A stretch of 64,000 nucleotides of DNA from Letharia columbiana. Lineage: Eukaryota > Ascomycota > Lecanoromycetes > Lecanorales > Parmeliaceae. Each line of letters opens with the position of its first letter. Position 1 is the stretch's first letter. The notes under the pieces were generated by a model. That model searched no databases, was not told the DNA's origin, and saw only the letters and a program-made list of their open reading frames with translations. Position numbers and translations under genes: made by a program. The DNA is taken from the NCBI RefSeq assembly GCF_014066305.1, contig NW_023501038.1:1405001-1469000 (forward strand), in the 5' to 3' direction. Below, in pieces: positions 1-12,759 of the stretch.

Positions 1-3000
1 AATTTTACTATAAATTTAACTATTTTAGAGAAATCTCTAATAAATCATTAATAAAAATTATAAAATTCGATAAAGATCTATATCTCTTTAAGATTAATAG
101 ATATAATTTACTCGATAATAATCTAAATTTTAATAAGATTTATTTATAACTCATTTATAAATATTAATAAGTCTAGAAATTTAGTTTTCTAGATATAAAA
201 TTTATACTTAAGAATATCTATCTAAAGATCGACGTTTCTTAATTTCTAGAGGATTTATCTAACGTATTAAATATATTTCTTTTTTATCTTATTATAAATA
301 AGTATATTATCGAGATAGATCTAATAGAAATCATTTAGATATTCGAATAAAATATTATTTATATATTATTAATATATAGCTAAGCCGTTAATTAAATTAA
401 AGAAGAGAACTTAATACTTATATATTTTAAGGGAAATAATAAAAGTAGTAAAATTCTTACTATCGAGGTATATACGTAGTTTATTAAACGCGGCTATAAT
501 ATTTAATCGAGTGAGATATTTATATTTCTAGATTCTTATTAAAATCTTATTTATTAATAAAATTAGATATTAATTTCTTTTAATAATAGCGTTTAGCTTT
601 TAATAGTTCATATAAAAATATAACTCTTTATTCGACTTTTTCGCGAATAGAATAGATAAAATAAATAATATATAACTTAATATTATAAATCCCTTCTTTA
701 AATATTTATTTAGATACTTCTTTATCTATTCTAATTTATATCTCGATATTAAATAAATTCTACTTTTTAAAAGTTTTATTTTATTAAAGCTATCGTTAAA
801 TTCTAATTTATAATTATAAAAATAATATAGAGAAAGTATATCCGCCTTAGTTCTATCGAAAATATCGAGATAGTTATAATACTTTATAAATAGCTTATAT
901 TTTATCTTCTTAGAATTAATCTTATTAATACTATTAATCTAAATAGAATAATTAAAATTATAATATCTTTTATATTTCTTTTCTAAGTTATAAAAATAGA
1001 ATTTATTAATTAATATACGAGAATCGCGAGATATTTAAATAATAAGAGATATATATAATATTAGCGAGTTATTATAGATCTTATTCATCGTTAATATAAA
1101 TAGCTTATTATTTTTTTTACGGGCTAGCTAATAGTAGATCGCTATATTAATCTTAGCGATATTAATAAACTTAGACTTTTTATTATTCTTATTTTTATTT
1201 AATAAGAAGATATTCGAATTAGTCTCGTTATCGTAGATAGATAGAGAAGAGCTTTATCGTTTTAATATAATAGATAAAAGAGTAGATAGTATAAATAATC
1301 GAAGCTTCGAAGTTAATAGAAAAAAAAGTTTATCTATTATTAATATCTAATTATTATTATAATTATATTAATCGAGTAGAAAGAGTATCTTATCTCGTAA
1401 TATATTAAGAATTATCTTATATTTATTTATCTAAGATTTTTTAACTATTATATTATATTTTAATAATATAATTAATATTAAATATATTTCTTCTTAATAG
1501 CTCTTTACTATTATTATAGAGAGTAAATAGTATATAATTAATTATTTTATAATTTAATTATTATAATTTTTTAATAATTTAGATTATAATAATAGAAGTA
1601 ATTTTAAATATAAGATCTTATATATTATTAGAATTAAGAATTTATTTATAACTATATAAGTATTAATATATTTATTATCTATAAGAGAGTTTTAAAGTAA
1701 ATACTATCTCTCTTATAAAGATAGCGTAATTTATATATAAAAAGGATAACGTGCTAAGGCGTTATTAAAGATATTTATTAAATATACTTTATAAGTATCT
1801 CTTACCGTAACTTTAGAAGAGGCTATTCGTTTCCCGAATCTAAAGAAGAATCGTCGCTATCCGTGATATCGACGTTATCGATTTCGAATTCTTTATCTAT
1901 TTTTATCGCGTAAAATTATATCTTCTTAAAGGCCTTTTTATTAATCTCGATTTAGATAATTATTATATAGTTCTTTTAATAATAATTTTTCTTATTATAA
2001 TTATAATATATTAATTCTCTTAATTTTAAATTAATTATAATATTTAAAGGCGTAGTAATTATACTTAAATTAGACTTAATAATAGATATAAAATATATAT
2101 TAGCTGCGGATATTATTATTAATATTTATATTATAATTAATTTAATAATAATCTTTATAAATTTAAAATTCTTATAATTAGTATATTATAAGTTATTTAG
2201 CTTTTAAAGATATTCTTTTATAATCTTTAAGATAGTAAAATCTTTTATAATCTACTATACCTTCTTTAGTTTCTTTCTTAATTTCTTAGAAAGATAATTC
2301 TTTAATATAAGAGTTTTATTATAATTAAGAATAGTACTTAATTAAATAAAGTCTAAATAGAAATCGATAAAAGATTAAATCTCTTATTATAAAGTATATA
2401 TATTACGTAATATATTATTATATTAATTTAAATTCTTATAGATATTAGCTAACTTATTTATAATCTTAATAAAAGATTAATATAAGTTAATAGAGTTTCG
2501 AAGTCTTCTATATATTGTATATTATATAATCTTATCGCCGAGTTATAAAATTATATAGATTATCTTAAAGTTCTTAATAAGATAATAATCGCTATTAATC
2601 TTAAATTTCTATTTTATTCTAAAGAATTAATTATTCTAAATAAGATTATTATCATTAATAAATAGAGATAAGTTTAAAATTTTAATTAATTTCTCTTTTA
2701 AATATCTAGATATATATTTCTTCTTAATTAATAATAGTCGTAAGTCTTTTATTAACTATATCTTAAGGCTATTAACTTTCCGCTATAAAAAAATTATATT
2801 CTTCTAAAAGTCTTAGACTAATTAATTTATCTTCTTAATTATTTTATAGATTTAATATAAATCGTTTATAGCTAGATTCTTTTTTATAATAATAATATAA
2901 TATTAAGTAATAATCTTTTAGAAATTATTTTTCTTTTAACGAATTTTATTTAATATAGTTATAAATTCGTTAAGTTAATACTTAATTTAATATTATAGTT

Positions 3001-5940
3001 ATAAATTATTAGTAATATCTTAAAATATATTTATCGAGTTTATCTCGTTAGAGATATTATCTAATAGAACTAATATTTATTAAAACTTAATTTACTCTAA
3101 TAAGGTCTTAATTTAATCTATTCTTTTAATATTAAACTTTACTATAAAAAAGAAGAAAGAAAGATTTAAAATAAAGTGAAGAGGAGTTTAAATATTTTAA
3201 AAGAATAGATATTAGAGATATTAGATATAGTAAAGAATAATAAAGTCTTTTTAAGGCGTTTAAAAATTATTTGATATTAAGAATAAAAAATTTTACTATA
3301 AAGTCTAAGATAAGGTTATTTCTTTACGAAAGTTTAATATATTTATTTCTTAATTATTTAAGATGTAAAGAAGATTATAAATACTTTAAATAGTAGTTTT
3401 TCGAGTATACTTACTTCGCTTAAAAAGTCTCTTATTTTATAGAAAAGTTATATATAAAGAAGTTTCGAAGAATAATATCTTTAATTAACTATAACTTAAT
3501 CGTTTTTTATCTAATTAAGATCTCGTTAAAATCTTAGATATTATAGTATATAAAGTTATAAGTAATACTATTAATATATATTTTAAATATAAAAATATAA
3601 GATAATATTAACTATTTCTTTTAATTCGCTAGTTATATAAATAGTCTAATATCTTCTTTATTTCTTAACTACTATTTATTAAGATCGTTTCGCTATTTCT
3701 TTTAAACTCTTTAAAATTAATTTATCTATTTAATAGATTTATCTAGAGATATAATAGCTTAACTTAATTTCTTATTAAAGCCTCTATTAGCGCGTTTCTT
3801 TAAATTTATTCGCTAATATAAATGAAATAAGTAAGTTAATCTTAGTTATAGTATTAGAATTAATATAGATATAATATTAATATAAATATATTAAATAAGA
3901 TAATTAAGATATCGAATTATATAGATAAAAAGAAGATATAATATAATAGAGAATATCTTTATTAAGGCTCGCTAGCTATAGAGCTAAGGGGTGTATTAAG
4001 AATACGCTCGTAATAGCCTTAACTAATACGTATTTTATTTAAATACTTAGAGTTCTAGCGTTTTATCTAAACTCGATATTATTAAAATTAATTTTAGCGT
4101 TATAAATAATAATGTCTAGAGATTTAATATATATATCTATTTAGTATAGTTTAAGTATATTCTATATATAAGAGATAATTATATTCGTTAGTTATTAGAT
4201 AACTTAAAATAAAGTTTTCTTATTAATAATTTATAGAATTAGACTATTATTAATATAGAGAATATCGATAATAATTATATAGTTAAAATAGATATTATTT
4301 TTATTCTTAAATAAGAATTTAAAATAATTTAAGAATTAAAAGTACTTTTAATAGAGTATATAGAACTCGATAATTCGTTTAAGTATATAACGATATTCGA
4401 AGTTATTATAGCTAGCTTTCTTTAGAACTTAAATAAGTCTATTAATTAAGAAATAATCGAATTAACGATATAGTTAATATAACTCGATATCGATTAGATA
4501 ATTAACTAATATAAAATTCTATATTAAAAATAGATATTTATAAAAGCGAATAATTAAGATCGTAGATTTATTTCTTAAAATAACTTAATTTTTAAGATTA
4601 TTTAGATAGATCTCTAGTTTATCTATATTTTAAATATATAGTAAAAATAAAGTGTTAGTTTATATTACGTGAAAGTTAACTTAACTAATAAACGAATTTA
4701 CTATAAGTTTTCTAATTAACGCTACTATTTTAATCTTAAATTAGATAATAATACTATTAATAGTAATATCTAATTATATATTAAATTCTCTTATATAGAC
4801 TTTTACTTAATTATATTTAATAGTAAATATATATATAACTTCGATATCTAGTATAATATTATAAAACTACTTTAAGATATATCGGCTAATACTAAGAAAG
4901 CTATTAGACTTAATAATATTATAATATATAAAATAGCTAAAAAGCTCTAAATAATATACTTAAATTTAATTTAATATAACTATAAAAGTAGTCGTAATAA
5001 AGTTTTCGATCTTCTTTAAATTAATATCTTAAATATCGAGAGTTAAAGTCTTAAGATTCTCGATCTTATTCTTCTAGTCTTTAAACTCTTAAATATAGAA
5101 GTTATATCGCTTATTAATAAAGTCGATAAACCGCTTAGCGAACTTATTTCGAGACTCTTAACGTTTTTTATCGATATACTTAATTAACTAGTAATCTATC
5201 TTCTTATAAATAAAGTATCGCTTTTTCTAAAAGCTATTTATTAGCGAAAATAATCTATTATATTTATTCTAATTTAAAGATTAATTAATATAATACTTTT
5301 AATTAATAAAGTATATTATAGATCTAAGTAACTCGAATCTCTTAGTCTTTATAGTCTCTTCGTAATTCTCGATTATAATATAGATATTATTAATTAGCCT
5401 CGTAATTATAGTTATCTATTATAGAATTATAATATTATATATAGAAATATTACTATAAGAGATAATTATCTTATTTCGAAGTATTATATCTAATTAAAAC
5501 TCGTAATCTAGCTCTCTTTAAATTTAATAAAATTATTAAATTATCTTATTAAAGATATTTCCTTTATTCTTTTCGAAATTAGCTCGAAATAAGCCTCTTA
5601 AATTAATACTATTTTACTTATAAAGTATAAAATAACGATATTCTTCTCTCTCGAAATAATTTTAAAATTAATCGAAGAGTTATTAAATAATAAGGTTAAT
5701 CTCTTAATAATTAGAGTAGTAATACTTTAATATTATAGATTTTAATATAGTTAAAAATACTATTTAAAGAATCTACTAAGAAATCTCGACTTTTATATAA
5801 AGATTTATAAAAATTATAAATTTATAGCTAAGACTCTTAATAGGACTTCTATCGTACTTCTCCTCGATAGTATATAATTTAGCTAGAGTAATGAGTTTCT
5901 TACTATAGCCATGGTTTTATTTGATATCGAAGTTTTAAAT
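1..5940 (-). mobile_element. RIP-degraded Ty3/gypsy retrotransposon, truncated by left window edge
   Basis: The block is about 80 percent A+T with almost no CpA or TpG, the mark of RIP. Read on the minus strand, the first 640 bases hold a ruined Ty3/gypsy reverse transcriptase. I can follow the stretch KLNAI, then TRLNIIAAFNKLRI, the catalytic-box relic YLDNILIY (YLDDILIY in active elements), then KTKFLDLLI and INLKEI. TAA/TAG sit where CAA/CAG belong. The polyprotein would start at higher coordinates, so 700-5900 should hold protease, gag and leader, but I cannot place them. A slightly less eroded acidic patch lies near 1850-1960. The rest of the element, including RNase H and integrase, lies beyond the left edge. 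No LTR was located. The family call is strong; the extent is inferred from base composition. Confidence 0.7.
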
Positions 5941-5943
5941 AAT

Positions 5944-6225
5944 TTAATAAGGCGAGGGTAGTAGGTGTAAGACTCGGTAATTTGGGTCGTAAGCTGGTAT
6001 TGGGGGAGAATTAAAGTAGAATTCTTCGATTAATAAGGCGGTTACGGAGGGAGAGGAATAGTATTCTCCGGTCGATAAGGCTGATAATAAGGCTGTTACG
6101 GCGGGAGAGAAATAGTATTCTCCGATCGATAAGGCTAATAATAAGCCGATTACGGGGAGAGAGAAATAGTATTCTCCAGTCGATAAGGCTGCTGATTGGA
6201 AAGCTAGCTTTCTTCCTGTCGACAA
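5944..6225 (-). repeat. 54-bp minisatellite, open as an 18-residue repeat ORF
   Basis: Three to four copies of a 54-bp unit are visible. The word GTATTCTCC recurs at 6061, 6115 and 6169, exactly 54 bases apart, and a weaker copy lies upstream near 6010. On the minus strand the array stays open for 93 codons and repeats LS(T/I)GEYY(F/S)SPxVTALL every 18 residues. It lies at the 5' side of the minus-strand gypsy block, so it could be an eroded gag start or leader. It could also be an unrelated minisatellite. It is richer in G+C than the block to its left. Confidence 0.65.
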
Positions 6226-6482
6226 GTTTTGAAAAGTACTACCAAGATCTGAATCGAGAAAGTTAGGTATCTATTCGGGAAGTAACTAAATTTCTTAGCT
6301 ACGAACATCAAATTTTGTTAGTAATCTCAACTTTATCTCCGTCTCTCTCCATTTCTTCTTTAAAAGAATTCTATCTCTATAAATTATATCTCAGTTAACT
6401 CTTTTTAATTATAGTATCTCTTCTTCTACTGTCATACGTACTGCGAATCGTTATTAAAAAAAGCGTCAACAATAGGAAAATA

Positions 6483-7107
6483 AGCATGCCCTCTTTCAAT
6501 TACGCTCCTAAAATCAGCTATAATTTCAGAGAAATTAACAAAGTCAAAATTCATGGCAACGTCGAGATTCCACACTTTACGATATTATAATACACTATCA
6601 ACCTTAGTCTATAACACCTCATAGACCTTCTTAATACATATTCGAAGGCTTTAATAAATCATCTATTAGACTTCTCCCCGATCCTCCTCTTCGATACGAC
6701 AATCTCAAATTTCGCTATCAAGATCCTACACAACGTCTAACCTTTAACGTATAGAATTTATATCAAGATCATAGTCTTTCTACTTAGCAAGACTACGATA
6801 CTTATTATTTAAAGAATTCTATTTATATTCAATAAGTAGAGCGAGATAAAGAGCTTTGGGGTACGGTAGAACAGCTAGAAAACGCTCGGATTCTCTACGA
6901 ATATAACACTATTCTGAAGCTATATGACGATATTATCGATATCGTTACTACGAGTAAAGATGAGGATAACGAGAACGAGGACGAGAACGAGGACGAGGAT
7001 AAGGATGAGGATAACGAGGACGAGGACGACGCGGATAAGAACGACGAGGATAAGGATAACGAGGATAAGGACGACGACGAGAACAACGACGGGATACGTT
7101 ACGAGTA
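6483..7107 (+). pseudogene. Decayed ORF with acidic Asp/Glu-rich tail
   Basis: From about 6486 an ORF-like frame starts MPSFNYAPKISYNF and runs with good codons but several TAA/TAG stops. Further on, 6835-7107 reads as ERDKELWGTVEQLENARIL, then a tail of almost only D, E, N and K encoded by GAC/GAG/GAT/AAC. The stops fall at positions where CAA or CAG would fit, as C-to-T change at CpA would produce. The order suggests one protein with an acidic C-terminus, possibly through frame shifts. I do not recognise the family. The acidic tract is a simple repeat, so the antisense serine-rich ORF there is an artefact. Confidence 0.4.
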
Positions 7108-7129
7108 GTTACTTAACGCTCTCAACGAC

Positions 7130-7987
7130 ATATACTCTTAAATACAAAGCGAGTCTCGCTTAGCCTTTTCAGAACGATTAGCATTTAATCGTAACATATA
7201 TATCTACTCGATAATATCTACTATAATTCGATACAGTGATTATAAGGCTATAGAGAATCTTATATATTCTGAGATTAATCGACGATGTAATTTATTTCTT
7301 AGATATCGCTATGGGGAGGATTCGAAGAATACAGTACCGTAAACATATTTAATTGCAGCGATATTCTCAGTGTTCCCATAATGCTTGACTAGCTTTTCAC
7401 TACTGAATAGCCCGCGCCCCAGCACATATTAAGGCTGCTGCTAAGGAGGGTAATGTTGTTGCTGCTTTGATAGAGGACGTTCTTCTTCGTCGTCGTCCGA
7501 TAGCCATGGGATATCTTCCTAAACCACATTTGCCAGTGCTTGGGCTATGGAAATCCCTCTCCCTTTTTGAATATAAACTTCGTTGATCCGTAGGCAGTCT
7601 CGTAAGCTATAGATATTATCTTTAATAAGCTTTTCAAAGTTCTCTTTAACGAATTATTCAAATTCCTCAGCAAAGATATCAGAGAGAGCCTTTCATCAAT
7701 ATATTATATACTCTTATATTCTCTAATAAACGAGTTAATTAAGTCTCTCCTCGATATCTAATAATTTAACTTCTTCTTTAATAGTATATTTTGTTAATAT
7801 AGTATATTCTTAGTTATAGTATATAAGTAATTCGACTAAAGAGTCTAGTTTCTTATTCTTAGAGTTTATTTTAAATGTGTATTATATATTAATATAATGT
7901 GAAGCTTAATAATATTTAATATTTTTTTTATTTTTTTTTTTTTAAAAAAAAAGAAAAAAAAAAAAAAAAAATAAATTTTTTTTTTTA

Positions 7988-8043
<56 letters not shown>

Positions 8044-8430
8044 CCCAAAAACAAAAAAAAAAAATTCTTTAAATAGTATAATCTAACTAGTATTATAAGT
8101 ACTAGATTAAAGTATATTAATTAGTATTAATAAATATTTCTAAGTATATAGTTACTGCTATAATAAGATCTATCATTAGATATAATAGTCTTAATGATGT
8201 CTAAGGAAGAAGGATAAATATATAAAAAAAAAATCCCTCTATATCCCAAAAAAAAAAAAAAAAAAAAAAAATAGGGAGAGATTATTTAATTTTAAAAAAA
8301 AGAAGGAAAAAGAAAAAAAAACCCCCCCCCCTTTTTTTTTTAAAAAAAAAGGCGGGGGAGAAAGAAAAGGGGGGGGGGGAAGGGGGGGGAGGAAAAAAAA
8401 AAAAAAAAAAATATGAACTGTGGGTTCAAT
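7130..8430. other. A+T-rich DNA ending in homopolymer mosaics
   Basis: No gene is visible. From 7380 to 7620 composition is near normal, with a GCTGCTGCT/GTTGTTGCTGC stretch, but no frame stays open. From 7920 to 8060 the sequence is almost pure T and A runs, including roughly sixty A in a row. From 8226 to 8411 it alternates long pure runs of A, C, T, A, G and A. Such mosaics are unlike the neighbouring RIP DNA and look like low-quality or gap-edge sequence rather than biology. Confidence 0.6.
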
Positions 8431-10529
8431 TGCTAGAAGAGATCGGAACGCCAGACGCAACATAGTAGCTGGTGAGCTCGTCTGATGGGTTCCAGGATGC
8501 AAGGCGGGTCCATTGATGACAAGGTGGCCGTTGTTGAGGACACTGTTCTGGATGTTGTGTCTTTTTTGGCGGCACCCTTTCGGTGCATCACACTCATTTG
8601 CTTTCGACTCGAATATTGTAATTTTGTTTCGCAGCACGATAGCCGTGCACCACACTCATTTGCTTTCAATTCCTACTTCCTTACGAAGGGGCTATGATGG
8701 AATCTACTCAAGTTCGTCACTATGATACATTAATGCAAACCAAAAGTGAACCTCCGTCGGAAATCTCATGATTTGCTTCGATCATCTATATTTGAGAATA
8801 TCCAGAGGTACGGCAACGACACCAGCTCGCTCGCTAAAAGCGGCAGCCCTGGAAGTCCTAACTGAACTGGGGGCACCGGTGAACCGCAACCGCAACCTTA
8901 AATTTCCCCCCAACGTCCAGCCCTATGACATCGAGGCATTTGCTTGGGCTCCAAATTTGCATCTCAACGTACTCTACATGATTTCCACGTCAGCCGGAAA
9001 GCGTGCCCGAGCACATACCTTGTTCAGCGTTGAAATCCTATCCGCAATCCAGGGAGACTATGCGATTGACGTGTAAACATCTACATCACAATCCTAGCCC
9101 TTCGGGTGGCTGCACGAGGGTAGCGTCTGCGTTAAGCAGGTGATCTGGAGATTGCGCAATTGCAATATATCGTCCCCCAAACCGGGACTCCCGCGCCTAT
9201 CAGTCGTTGCCACCGCACAGTTGCTGATGCTTAATATCCCTGATCATGGGCCTTTTACGTTGCATCTTCGGCCAGGACCTCGAGCGAAGATGTTGTCATT
9301 GGCAAATTCCAAAGCGAATAGTCGAGCTGCACAACTTCCGCCCCAGCTCAACCAGTCGTCTCTGCAGCGGGTAATCCGTGGTCATATGGATTCCTTCTGC
9401 CTGGGGCAATCGCGACGTCAAATCAGCCTCGCCGAGATAGAGGGCTCATAATGAGACTGCAATCGTGTTCGTAAAACGCAACTCTCTACCTGCCTGGATT
9501 TCTAATGATCGCATTGGCTCTTCGGCCGGATGCTCGGCGGGGAGATTGTCCTATTGCATAGTATTACACTCGAAGGGAGCAAACAAGATTTGTATCATAA
9601 ACCTATGCTCTCCTGGAGTGCTCTTGTGAGGACCAATTTCACTGTAGAATGTCTAGTGTACTCGCGATACAAAGCATCAACGGCATTCTGCAATAGTGCG
9701 CGCCAAGCGCTTGACGATAAGTATTACATATACTCTACAACCTCAACTACTCCATGATCACCAGTCGGGAACTTGTCCACAGTATTTGCAACCATCTGAC
9801 GTGTCATACTGCATGAGCAGAGCATACGTGGGATCCTGTCTTCATCACGTTTTCGCATTCTTTGCCAAGATGGAATCCGCGGCCATGTTTGTGAGGTTGC
9901 CTCTGGCTCACACCTGCCCCGAAAACTCAAGGCGACATTCCGCTACCCTTATGAGGGAGTTCGCTACAATTATGCTGTGAGTGCAGCAACATCAGGAGAG
10001 TGGTCCAACTGACTGTTTGCAGGACGATGAACAATATCTCCCAACCTGTCACAGAGGGTGTCTCCCGGACGATGGAGACTCTACCAGGCGACACGAACAG
10101 AGAGCTTGAACTGAAGAGTCTTGCTCAGAATCTGACCAGAGAATTGTCATCCTCGCTATCTCTAGGAGTCCCACGACCAATTTTCGACGCCCTCTATCAG
10201 TCATTTTCCGGAGCTGAATTCCAAGTTGGCCTCCAGAGTCGAAGTCAAAATTACTCCAGAGTGTCATGAATCAGGACATCCCTTTGACTATGAGGGCACG
10301 TCACAGCCAAGCCCACCAGTATCTGGATCAGCGCAGTCCGTTGGCTCCTATGACTTCTAAGAAGATCCTCACAATGCCTTGAGGCCGTCGGAAGGACAGA
10401 GTGTGGATACGGTTGACAAATGTTGCGTCTGCTCTACCCTCGCCGGCGAGGAAGAGCTTATTCGACAACTTGTTGTCTCAGGGCTGTTGGATCAATCTCT
10501 TTTGAAGAAGGGCCGCAAGAGACCGGAAA
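8430..10529. other. G+C-normal region with only short, broken ORFs
   Basis: Composition is like coding DNA but no long frame survives. Pieces worth noting are a 102-codon frame at 8768-9076, an 89-codon frame at 10000-10269 (LAQNLTRELSSSLSLGVPRPIFDALY), and 10379-10620. In 10379-10620, cysteine-containing stretches (KCCVCSTLAGEEELIRQLV, then KCCLCQAHQPCQIHDAQQHLQ) sit in two different frames, as if one protein had been frameshifted. This may be the upstream part of the LINE ORF1-like pseudogene that follows, or a second decayed gene. I cannot name any of it. Confidence 0.35.
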
Positions 10530-12759
10530 GTGCTGTCTTTGCCAGGCACACCAACCTTGTCAGATTCACGATGCTCAACAGCACCTTCAGATGGTGCCTC
10601 TGGCTACAACGCCCATTTTGCTATTGAAAATGATCCGGATGAAAAGGATAACAAGGTAGAAGTCACGATAGACAGGGCGAAGTCTGTTGAGCCAGCTAAT
10701 AGCCTCTCTGCAGGCAATGCAGTTGCTGATGATCCACCACATCTTCTCGACGGTTCAAAAGCACTGGCGGCTATTACCGCGGATAAGACCGAGATCCTTG
10801 GCCCGTCAGAAGTTTCCTATGATATCGAGACAATGAGAACAGCAGATGAGAGACGCAAGCGTTCTATGTATGACAGATGTATCAGTTTGGAGGATCTGAA
10901 GAGGTTCTCGAGAAAATACAGGCTTCACACACCTGTGCCTAAGGATCTAGACTCCTTGCGTTCCAAAGACACGGCTAGGCAGCAAAGTCGCGGGCTCGTA
11001 GAGGACGCTCAGCTTAGGGCGCCCGGTCCATCGGCTCCAACTGTTATTGCCAGTATGGCTTCTACGATATCGCAGGTCTCAGCAGATTTGAGACAGCAAA
11101 ACCTTGAAACGGAAGAGCGAGACAATCACGGGCGAATTACATTTTCATACCCCAAACTATGGGATTCTTACAAATTCATACCCCATCTTACATTTTCATA
11201 CCCCAATGGGGACTTAGGGGTGTGGATTTGTCATATGACACGTACGTCGGTCACCTTCTCGGTCATTTGACAGTCATATGTATTAAATGAATGCAGAGCT
11301 TTAGTAAGGTGGCGTGTGATTCGAAGGGTTGGTGGAATTCGAGATATTCAGGGCTGAAACTGAGTATCACTAGTGGTATCTTCTTGAGCTAAGAATAGAT
11401 AACGCCAGCTTCTATCTACTATGCCTATCTTTGTTAGCCTTATCATCTTTAGGTTGACCTACGTATCGGTTGCGCTGTCATTCGTCAGGTCACGGCCTGT
11501 CCTATGACCGTCCATGCTTCATGGGGTCAATGTCGTCATTACCCCATTATGGGGTATGAATTTGTAAGATACCATTAACAGGTGTATGATTTTGTAAGAT
11601 ATCATTAATAGGGGTATGATTTTTTTATTATAGGGCGGGTTGGTGTTAAGTATTCCTCCGGGGGCCCCGGGGGGCCCCTTAGGGGTGTTTGCAGCGTGAA
11701 GTGCAAACACCTCTATTTAACCCTTTAGCGGTAACTCAGGTTACTAACAATTGAGGTAGGTAGCCTAGAACACCCTTTACAGGTATAGGGATGTTGGTGG
11801 TATCTTACATTTTCATACCCCAAGAAATGGGAACTTACAAATTCATACCCCAAAGACTGGCAACTTACAAATTCATACCCCATTTTTTTGGTGAGGGGTA
11901 TGAAAATGTAAGATGGGGTATGAATTTGTAAGAATCTTTTGGTATGAAAATGTAATTTGCCAGACAATCACCTGCTTACCAAATTGCACACACTTAAGCT
12001 CATCGATGAGGACGTGATCTGTCACCTAAAAGGCGTTCACAAGGAGGATCTGTTTGGTTTTGTTCAGTTTGCACTCAGAGAACGTGTACATCATACCGTC
12101 GGTAAGCGATTCTTCCACTGAGCCCAAGTTGTGAAGAACAGGAGCGTTACCCTTTCGATTTGCTCGGAGTGTTCACCAGACACAGATTTGATGGATGGCA
12201 TGAAAGACTGGCCTCGAGCCTTCGAGTCCTTTGTATTGACTACTCAGTTGAGAAGCTACAAAGTCACTGTGAAACACGTTCAAATCGGTACCATGAACAT
12301 TTTGGGGGGCTTCGAGAAGTCCACGGCAATCAAAACGCTGGTGAATGACAATAAATCTGTTCTCAAGTCTCTCAAAACTCCAGCGAATATCGAAGGGATT
12401 TGCTGAACAAGAAGGTTATCGGTCTCAAGCCAATCGAGTATACATCAGTCACGATCACATTTTCCACTGCCCAGCAGGCTAATGAGGCCATCGAACCCGG
12501 AATTCTCTGGAGTCATGAGCGCCGTCTTTGCAGAAGGCAGGGACCACATCCTAGTATAACACAATGTCGCAACTGCCGAGCGTATGGTCATATTTTCAAA
12601 GATTGCTCTTCAGCGTCTGGCTGCCACGCGTGCGCTCGGATGCATCTTTCGACAGCTGGCACCCATGATCCCTCTGCCAATAAAGGATGCCTGAAATGCG
12701 CTTTATGCGGTGGTGCTCACGTCGCAAAGAGCGAAGACTGCGAGTTGAAGGAAGGTTGA
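10530..12759 (+). pseudogene. LINE ORF1 (Gag)-like zinc-knuckle pseudogene, split by a DNA element
   Basis: Three segments belong together. 10530-11129 is an open frame ending EERDNH. After the inserted element (11130-11961) and one copy of its target duplication, 11972 continues in the same frame (LLTKLHTLKLIDEDV) to a TGA at 12119-12121. The same frame resumes (VVKNRSVTLSICSE) to about 12400, where a one-base shift leads into LLNKKVIGLKPIEY and the C-terminal zinc knuckles, ending at 12757-12759. The knuckles read CRNCRAYGHIFKDC, then CHACARMHLS, then CALCGGAHVAKSEDC, the triple pattern of ORF1 proteins of Tad1/I-type LINEs. The preceding 100 residues also fit that family. No ORF2 follows. 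Unlike other repeats here it is not RIP-degraded. One stop, one frameshift and the insertion make it non-functional as read. Confidence 0.65.
11130..11961. mobile_element. Non-autonomous Mutator-like DNA element (832 bp)
   Basis: The ends are inverted repeats: the left begins GGCGAATTACATTTTCATAC (11131) and the right, read inward, begins GGCAAATTACATTTTCATAC (from 11961). Similarity continues for about 75 bases, including an identical GATTCTTACAAATTCATACC stretch. The ends also contain repeated TTACA(A/T)TT(C/T)CATACCCC words. A 10-bp direct repeat AGACAATCAC flanks it (11120-11129 and 11962-11971). Target duplications of 9-11 bp are characteristic of Mutator-like elements. No transposase frame is present. 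Removing the element and one repeat copy rejoins the host reading frame exactly. A very GC-rich patch lies at 11655-11685. Confidence 0.8.

Noticed and set aside
6895..7086. Serine-rich ORF antisense to the acidic tract
   Set aside because: It is the complement of GAC/GAG repeats; the plus-strand D/E reading connects to better coding sequence upstream.
8439..8460. AGATCGGAA next to the homopolymer tract, resembling a sequencing adapter
   Set aside because: Only nine bases match before the sequence diverges (CGCC instead of GAGC), so adapter carry-over is not supported.
8239..8669. Two minus-strand ORFs over the homopolymer mosaic
   Set aside because: Their lengths come from F/P/K/G runs encoded by homopolymers; the remaining 60 residues fit no family in any frame.
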